Shown: one piece after another, positions 34,250-38,602 of the stretch
Layout of the letters: the number at the start of each line of letters is the position of its first letter
How positions within the stretch are numbered: position 1 is the stretch's first letter
From: CAZGSN01 sp964371655
Lineage (GTDB): Bacteria; Desulfobacterota; Binatia; HRBIN30
DNA: 38,602 bases
Reading direction: 5' to 3'
Assembly: GCA_964371655.1 (NCBI GenBank)
Contig: CAYJOD010000059.1
Coordinates: 1 to 38,602, forward strand
Notes under the pieces: model-generated
Told to the model about the DNA's origin: nothing
Seen by the model: the letters and a program-made list of their open reading frames with translations, nothing else
The model's database searches: none
Translations under genes and position numbers: made by a program

Positions 34250-35446
34250 TTACGGCGTGGCGGTGCGCGTGGGCGTCCGCGTTGGTGTCCGCGTCGGTGT
34301 TGGAGTCGGGTTCGTCGTGCCTCCGGGTGCGGTGCCACGCGTTCTCGACGGGGTCAGCGTCGGATTTGGCGTCGGCGTCGCGACGATGGCGAATGGATAG
34401 TGGTAGCCCATATCGACTTGGCCCGTATCGCGCAGGCGCGAGTCTTCCGTCGTACGCACACGCAGCTCGGCCAGGAAGTCTGCCGGAGTTGTCGGGTCGC
34501 CGGTGTCGATGGCGGGGCTGATGGAAGTCGAGAGCCCGTTGCCCATGTGGAAGTCACCTCGAAGCGGGGCGATGAACAAGGGGTCCTCCCTCGAGGTGTC
34601 GCCGATGATGTCGTTCGAACCGGCCGCGATCCCGCTTAAGCCGTCGTTGTTCAGATTGTAGTTTTCACTGATGTTGAACGCGCCTGTACCGACGGAAATG
34701 CCTGCCGATTGGTTGTTGGAGAAAATGTTGTTCCTCAAGGTAATGGCAGAGCCGGACTGTGGCGAGTTGCCAATTGAAACGCCGGAGCGACCGTTGCCGT
34801 AGAAGGTGGTGTTGTAGATCTCGACGCGGCTCGCATCGAGAATCTGAATGCCCGAGTCGACGTTGTCATAGATCGCATTGTTGAAGAGGATCACGTCGTC
34901 GGTGCCCTCAAGCAAGATCCCATCACTCTCGCTGTCGCTGACGCGGCAATGCCGGATGTCGGTGCCGGGGCTGTTGACGATGCGAATGGCCGCGTCACGT
35001 CCGCCGCGCAAACGGAATCCTTCGAACCTGATGCCGGTTTGACCCGCCAGGTCAATTGCTGGGACGGTTCTGTCGCCCAAGATGGTGGCATCGCCGGGGA
35101 TCGCGTCCTGTACCAGCACACCTTCCTCGTCGGCAATGATGGTGAGGGGGCCACGGTCTTCGCCCTTCAATGAAATTGGGGCGTAGGTTCCAGCCACCAC
35201 GTAGATGACGCTGTTACGCGGCGCGTTGTGGAGGATGTTATTCAGATTTTCGTTGTCCCGGACTTCAATTGGGACGGCCTCTTGCGTCGGTGTTGGCGTG
35301 GCGATTGACTGGGTGGGGATCGGCGTATTCACGGCCTGTTGACCGGCAACGCGAGACGATCCCCCACCGCATGCCTGCAAGCAGAGGGTGGCGAGCCCCA
35401 AAATGATGCTCAATGCCGTCGTCGGTGTCCACCACGCAAGTTTCAT
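34250..35446 (-). CDS. Right-handed beta-helix lipoprotein with TPTRT tail
   Basis: A 398-aa exported protein. The signal MKLAWWTPTTALSIILGL leads to the lipobox LQAC (Cys 26). A short Thr/Pro linker is followed by parallel beta-helix (PbH1/NosD-like) repeats: DIRHCRVSDSESDGILLEG, NNAIYDNVDSGIQILDAS, YNTTFYGNGRSGVSIGNS, LRNNIFSNNQSAGISVGTG. A DPLF / SPAIDTGDP segment, common at the end of such helices, comes next, and then about 40 residues of TPTPTRTPTRT low complexity. ATG 35446 is chosen for the lipoprotein signal. Beta-helices of this type are surface carbohydrate-binding or lyase scaffolds; no catalytic set is visible, so enzymatic function is unproven. Confidence 0.88.
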   Translation of the reverse strand: MKLAWWTPTTALSIILGLATLCLQACGGGSSRVAGQQAVNTPIPTQSIATPTPTQEAVPIEVRDNENLNNILHNAPRNSVIYVVAGTYAPISLKGEDRGPLTIIADEEGVLVQDAIPGDATILGDRTVPAIDLAGQTGIRFEGFRLRGGRDAAIRIVNSPGTDIRHCRVSDSESDGILLEGTDDVILFNNAIYDNVDSGIQILDASRVEIYNTTFYGNGRSGVSIGNSPQSGSAITLRNNIFSNNQSAGISVGTGAFNISENYNLNNDGLSGIAAGSNDIIGDTSREDPLFIAPLRGDFHMGNGLSTSISPAIDTGDPTTPADFLAELRVRTTEDSRLRDTGQVDMGYHYPFAIVATPTPNPTLTPSRTRGTAPGGTTNPTPTPTRTPTRTPTRTATP

Positions 35447-35820
35447 TTGCTGCTGCTCCCGAGAGTAAATTCTAGTCGAGGCATTTAGACATTCTTTCCG
35501 ACTAATGTCCAACACATTTCCTGGCCTTTTGCCGGGTGTGCGGCGGCAAGACGTCATCGCCCCGGTGCTGGCGATGCGAGCTCGTTCCCTCTTCGATGAC
35601 TGGCGCGAGCAGGAACCCCGGATCGGGTATGGCGAAAACGGGCTCTCGAGTCGCGGCGGAGCGGAATTCTACTCGCCTGTCGTTCACGCTCTTCGGGGAT
35701 CTGGAAGCGGCAGCCCGCTGCCGCGACATGTCGGCGCAGGGTTTACCTTCGATCTCTGCCCCGACGCCGGGTTGACCCAGGCGCGGCGGGCGGCGAAAAG
35801 AGGCGCAGGAGGAGCACTCT
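35447..35820. other. Gene-free region between divergent genes
   Basis: About 370 bases separate the leftward beta-helix gene from the rightward Cys-rich gene. An open frame of 227 codons crosses it (35505-36188), but it has no family features and runs out of frame through the Cys-rich gene. No repeat of the other classes was seen. Confidence 0.45.
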
Positions 35821-36108
35821 GTGAGACGTTTCTATGCATTGATAATCGGTGTGGCTGCCGTGGCCGTGGTCGGTGCCGCTGTTGTGGTCGCCGAGGAACA
35901 GGCCGCGGAGAAACCCGCTGCCGCGGCGCCGGTCGAAAACAAGGATGCGGTCGCACCCGGCGGTGGTTGCATGCCTGGTGGCGCTTGCTGTGGCGAGGCC
36001 GGGTGCGCCAAGGCGAAGGAGGAAGCCGCCGGCAAGGAAGGCGCCGCCGACTGTCCTTGTCAACGCATGAAGAAGGCCAAGGAAGCCAAGGAGAAGGGCG
36101 CTTCCTAA
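35821..36108 (+). CDS. Small exported Cys-rich protein
   Basis: A 95-aa protein with a signal peptide (MRRFYALIIGVAAVAVVGAAVVVA), an Ala/Glu/Lys-rich linker and two cysteine groups, GGGCMPGGACCGEAGCAKAK and DCPCQRMKK: seven cysteines in about 35 residues, with charged helix between. GGAGGAG (35808-35814) precedes GTG 35821, and a rho-independent terminator follows at 36169, so this is a complete single-gene unit. The cysteines could bind metal or form disulfides; the family is unknown to me. Confidence 0.8.
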   Translation: MRRFYALIIGVAAVAVVGAAVVVAEEQAAEKPAAAAPVENKDAVAPGGGCMPGGACCGEAGCAKAKEEAAGKEGAADCPCQRMKKAKEAKEKGAS

Positions 36109-36168
36109 GTACTGCCGAAAAACTGGATCAGGGCGGGGGTCCCCAAACCCGGCACCGGCCGCGACGAT

Positions 36169-36193
36169 TCAGACCTCTCAAGGTCTGATTTTT
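36169..36193 (+). terminator. Rho-independent terminator
   Basis: Perfect stem TCAGACCT/AGGTCTGA with loop CTCA, followed by TTTTT. It lies 60 bases after the Cys-rich gene on the same strand. It is the only clear intrinsic terminator I found. Confidence 0.85.
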
Positions 36194-36269
36194 GAAGCTG
36201 TTGGCAGGCGGTTGAAAGCCGCCGCAGCGCTGTGGCTCCGGTCGATCTCCTCAGCCGGAAAAACTCCGT

Positions 36270-36425
36270 TGACCACGGATTCCACGGATCAACACGGATA
36301 AGAAGGAACAACTACGCAGACTTGCGGAAGGACTGCGACGCAGAATCCTGGCGGACAAATTCTTCCGATCCGAACGACGGTCGTTCCTCTCCAAATCCGT
36401 GCCCATCCGTGAGATCCGTGGTTCC
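36270..36425. repeat. Palindromic element with CCACGGAT octamer arms
   Basis: The left arm, GACCACGGATTCCACGGATC then AACACGGATAAGAAGGAAC (36271-36309), and the right arm (36383-36425, ATCCGTGCCCATCCGTGAGA then TCCGTGGTTCC) are imperfect inverses. The spacer is about 73 bases. Confidence 0.9.
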
Positions 36426-36515
36426 AATTGATGTGTTTGGGCTCAGAGCGTGTGAAGGAATCGCGACGCCGCGCGCGCCGCACCCCGGCGAGGTTGCCTC
36501 AACACCTAATGAAGG

Positions 36516-36589
36516 GGGCGCGCAGCCGCACGCCCCTACAATAAAGCGAGGGAACGCCGCATGCCGTAGGGGTGCGCGGCTGCGCGCCC
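36516..36589. repeat. Inverted pair of GTAGGGG-GCGCGC units
   Basis: GGGCGCGCAGCCGCACGCCC (36516 on, ending CTAC at 36539) and GTAGGGGTGCGCGGCTGCGC (36566 on, ending 36589) are near-perfect inverses around 26 bases. Weakly matching bases extend the arms outward (CACC at 36503, GGTGT at 36594). The GTAGGGG lead relates it to the hairpins at 12260 and 21318. With the element before it, it fills the gap 36109-36630. Confidence 0.85.
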
Positions 36590-36630
36590 TGTGGGTGTCT
36601 TGGACAATTTCCGGTGCGCTTAGGCCGGCG

Positions 36631-36927
36631 TCAGTCCTTCCGCCGGCGCACGAACATACGCTCGACCTCGACGGCGCCGAATTTCAGCTTACTCAACAGC
36701 ACCGGTAGTCGGTTGAGCTCCGCCTCGACCTTGGCGACTTGTGCGGGCGTGAGTCGCTTCGACCAGCGCAGGCGGATCTCCGCAACCGTCGACCCGCCCG
36801 CCGCGGGCATCTTCCAGCGCGCGTCTCGGGCTGCGTCGCCTTCATCTCCTCGGCGTCGCGTCGTCTGGCCGCCGCCGTCGAGCTCGAACAGCGACCCTTG
36901 TTCCTCAACCGCCGGACGCTTGCGCAT
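36631..36927 (-). CDS. Hypothetical basic protein following the inositol-phosphatase gene
   Basis: A 98-aa frame starting ATG 36927, three bases after the stop of the upstream gene (36930), so coupled translation is plausible although the ribosome site is weak. The N-terminal third is charged and disordered. The C-terminal part (VAEIRLRWSKRLTPAQVAKVEAELNRLPVLLSKLKFGAVEVERMFVRRRKD) predicts helix-rich structure with good hydrophobic spacing. I recognise no family. It could be a spurious frame, but its position and composition favour a real gene. Confidence 0.55.
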   Translation of the reverse strand: MRKRPAVEEQGSLFELDGGGQTTRRRGDEGDAARDARWKMPAAGGSTVAEIRLRWSKRLTPAQVAKVEAELNRLPVLLSKLKFGAVEVERMFVRRRKD

Positions 36928-36929
36928 GT

Positions 36930-37700
36930 TCAGCCGCGATCGCGAAACATGGCCAGCACCTCGTCGTGCACCAGGCCGTTCGACGTGACGGCGTTGCCGC
37001 CGTAGATCGTGGCGTTGCCGTCGAAGTCGGTGAAGCGGCCACCGGCTTCTTCAATGATGATCTTGAGCGGCGCCAGGTCGTAGGGTTTGAGATCGAGCTC
37101 AAGCATGACGTCGGCCTGACCGCGAGCGATGAATACGTGTCCGAAGTAGTCTCCGAATCCACGCTGCCGGTCCGAGCCCTCGACCACACGCTCGAAGCCG
37201 CGCCAGAGATTGTGCTTCTTGAAGGCATCGAGGCCACCGAACAGCGCCGTGCCCTCGCGCAGCGCGCCGACTGTTGAGACGCGGATGCACCCGTCGCGAT
37301 CGAAGGCTCCTTGCCCTTTCGCCGCGTATACGAGGTCGTCGACGATTGGCGCATACACCACTCCGGCGGTAATCTCTCCTTCTTCTTCGAGACCAATCAA
37401 GGTCGCGAAGTAGGGGATGCCGCGGATGAAGTTCTTGGTGCCGTCGATCGGGTCGATGATCCAGCGTGCCCCTTTGCCCTCGCGCTCTCCGAACTCTTCG
37501 CCGAATATGCCGTACTCCGGGTAGGCGGCGCGCAAGACTTGCACGATGCGCTCTTCGCAATCGCGGTCGGCACGCGTCACCGGGGACAAGTCGCCCTTGA
37601 GCTCGACCTCCAGGTCGGTGCGGAAGTACCTGCGCGCAATCTCACCCGCGGCCTGTGCCGCAGCGATGGCTACTTCGAGTCGTTTATCCATGGGGTGCAT
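36930..37700 (-). CDS. Inositol monophosphatase-family phosphatase (HisN/IMPase type)
   Basis: A 256-aa Mg2+-dependent phosphatase. The metal-site motifs are GEEFG (67-71, E68/E69), DPIDGTKNFIRGIP (83-96, D83, D86) and, near the end, YDLAPLKIIIEEAGGRFTD, the family's C-terminal metal motif. Relatives dephosphorylate histidinol-phosphate (HisN), inositol-phosphate or 3'-phosphoadenosine-phosphate (CysQ); the FIRGIPYF and YFGHVFIARGQADVMLE segments look most HisN/IMPase-like, but substrate choice is not certain. ATG 37700 or the in-frame ATG 37691 could start it. Downstream is the hypothetical 98-aa gene; upstream is a repeat and the HAD gene. Confidence 0.9.
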   Translation of the reverse strand: MHPMDKRLEVAIAAAQAAGEIARRYFRTDLEVELKGDLSPVTRADRDCEERIVQVLRAAYPEYGIFGEEFGEREGKGARWIIDPIDGTKNFIRGIPYFATLIGLEEEGEITAGVVYAPIVDDLVYAAKGQGAFDRDGCIRVSTVGALREGTALFGGLDAFKKHNLWRGFERVVEGSDRQRGFGDYFGHVFIARGQADVMLELDLKPYDLAPLKIIIEEAGGRFTDFDGNATIYGGNAVTSNGLVHDEVLAMFRDRG

Positions 37701-37721
37701 TAGCCCTTATCGGACAATCGA

Positions 37722-37876
37722 TTTCGCGCCAAGACGCCAAGACGCCAAGAAAGAAAATACCGATCCCGACAACGGCAGCCAATGCCCAACTTCATCGTCG
37801 CTGAGCTTTCGAAATTCCGTGAATCAACGGGCGCGGCCCTGTTCCCTTTGCGCCTTTGCATCTTGGCGCGAGAAAG
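37722..37876. repeat. Palindromic element with CGCCAAGA octamer arms
   Basis: The left arm, TTTCGCGCCAAGACGCCAAG then ACGCCAAGAAAG (37722-37753), has three CGCCAAGA units. The right arm, CTTTGCGCCTTTGCATCTTG then GCGCGAGAAAG, ends at 37876. The spacer is about 92 bases. A lone arm of the same type occurs at 18629-18657. Confidence 0.9.
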
Positions 37877-37892
37877 TTCTGGCGCATCAGGG

Positions 37893-38543
37893 TTAGTCGC
37901 TGCCTACGACCCGATCAATCAGCTCCGGGGTGAGCTCGTCCAAGCTCTCGAGGATCACATCGGCGAGCGAAAAGTCGTTCTTGGCGGTCCACTTGTTGGG
38001 CACGGCGATGCAGTGCGCTCCGGCGCGATGCGCGGCGAGGATGCCCTTGTGCGCGTCTTCAATGACGACACAGCGCTTGGCCGGTGTGTTTAGGCGCGCC
38101 GCCGCGGTCACGAAGGCGTCGGGCTCGGGCTTGGCGCGGCGATAATCGTCGCGTGACACAACCGCCCGAAAGAACTTCTGTAGGCCGAAGTGGTCGACGA
38201 CGTACCCGACATCTTTGGCGATTGAGTTGGTGGCGATCGCCATCGGGAAAAGCTTGTGCAAGCGCTCGAGCGCTGCCACGACGCCGGGCATGAGGGTGAC
38301 CTCGGCGCACAGGATCTTGTGGTACACGGGGCTGCGCACGCGCCGCAGCTCATCGGGTGCGATCGGCAACCCCCAGGTGCTCACCGCGTACTCCGGCCCG
38401 CGCCCGGCGGCGATCCAGTGCTCGGCGTACTCCTCGAAGGTCGGCTTGCGATCATACGCCGCCAGGACCTCGCAGTAGGCTTTGTACTGCAGATCCTCCG
38501 AGTCGATGAGGACTCCGTCGAGATCGAAGATTATCGCTGCCAT
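37893..38543 (-). CDS. HAD-superfamily phosphatase/mutase (beta-PGM-like)
   Basis: A 216-aa cytoplasmic HAD subfamily IA enzyme. Motif I FDLDGVLIDSE (6-16) holds the nucleophile Asp and the acid/base Asp. A helical cap (about 20-80), motif II ATNS, motif III Lys in RRAKPEPDAF and motif IV VIEDAHKGILAAHRAGA complete the active site. The layout is that of beta-phosphoglucomutase, phosphoglycolate or sugar-phosphate phosphatases; the substrate cannot be told. ATG 38543 starts at the first beta strand (AAIIFDLDG). Upstream there is only a heptamer array reaching the window edge. Confidence 0.9.
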   Translation of the reverse strand: MAAIIFDLDGVLIDSEDLQYKAYCEVLAAYDRKPTFEEYAEHWIAAGRGPEYAVSTWGLPIAPDELRRVRSPVYHKILCAEVTLMPGVVAALERLHKLFPMAIATNSIAKDVGYVVDHFGLQKFFRAVVSRDDYRRAKPEPDAFVTAAARLNTPAKRCVVIEDAHKGILAAHRAGAHCIAVPNKWTAKNDFSLADVILESLDELTPELIDRVVGSD

Positions 38544-38556
38544 GTCGCTCGTATCT

Positions 38557-38602
38557 CGTGAAGCGTGAAGCGTGAAGCGTGAAGCGTGAAGCGTGAAGCG
38601 TG
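38557..38602. repeat. CGTGAAG heptamer array, cut by the window edge
   Basis: Six perfect CGTGAAG units plus a partial one, led in by CGTATCT. The units and lead-in match parts of the element at 22526-22602, so this is probably the left arm of another heptamer palindrome whose right arm lies outside the window. Confidence 0.9.

Noticed and set aside
35505..36188. 227-aa frame upstream of the Cys-rich gene
   Set aside because: No family features, no ribosome site, and it crosses a well-supported gene in another frame.

Overview
The window reads as one stretch of a high-GC, Gram-negative bacterial chromosome. RecA, MarR, murein-recycling enzymes, several lipoproteins and periplasmic proteins support this. 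The closest feel is an uncultured deltaproteobacterium-like lineage (Desulfobacterota/Binatota type). That placement is inference, based on DUF1566 repeats, a GDADNNGAVSLGELQQC dockerin-like motif, myxo-type Cys-rich DUF4215 repeats, TPTRTPTRT tails and the style of the intergenic repeats. No rRNA, tRNA, CRISPR, prophage or transposase gene was recognised.

Layout. 1-1.7 kb: recA, a DUF433 antitoxin-like gene and a broken partner. 1.8-3.1 kb: a secreted double-DUF1566 gene killed by two in-frame stops. 3.4-12.0 kb, leftward: a five-gene MoxR ATPase / DUF58 / BatA-type / double-VWA cluster headed by a low-complexity membrane protein. 12.3-13.6 kb: threonine ammonia-lyase. 13.9-18.1 kb: a Cys-rich surface protein, a GT39-like membrane glycosyltransferase and a CpxP-like protein. 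18.7-22.5 kb: a phospholipase-C-like lipoprotein, a ferredoxin/zinc-ribbon fusion and a SurA-N/DsbA fusion. 22.6-28.8 kb: a wall-recycling block (LD-carboxypeptidase, SxxK serine hydrolase, Mpl ligase) facing a Slt-type lytic transglycosylase. 29-31.5 kb: maf, yggS, proC. 32-38.6 kb: MarR regulator, OB-fold protein with an overlapping 56-aa gene, a beta-helix lipoprotein, small charged and Cys-rich proteins, an inositol-phosphatase-family enzyme and a HAD phosphatase.

The least ordinary feature lies between the genes. Almost every gap of more than about 80 bp holds a palindromic element. Many have arms built of tandem 7- or 8-base units, with the same units inverted at the far end and a spacer between. 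The unit differs from locus to locus, yet the architecture is the same. One subtype, a 147-bp element with GGAAAC-type heptamer arms, occurs three times, and two copies sit inside REP-like hairpins that also occur without it in this window. Two other palindromes are nested one inside another. No mobilising enzyme is encoded here, so these behave like non-autonomous elements. They also affect annotation, because several naive gene starts run into them; corrected starts are given.

Functionally the coding part is mostly housekeeping plus envelope biology: MoxR-VWA assembly or quality control, murein recycling, periplasmic disulfide/chaperone functions, surface proteins and lipoproteins.
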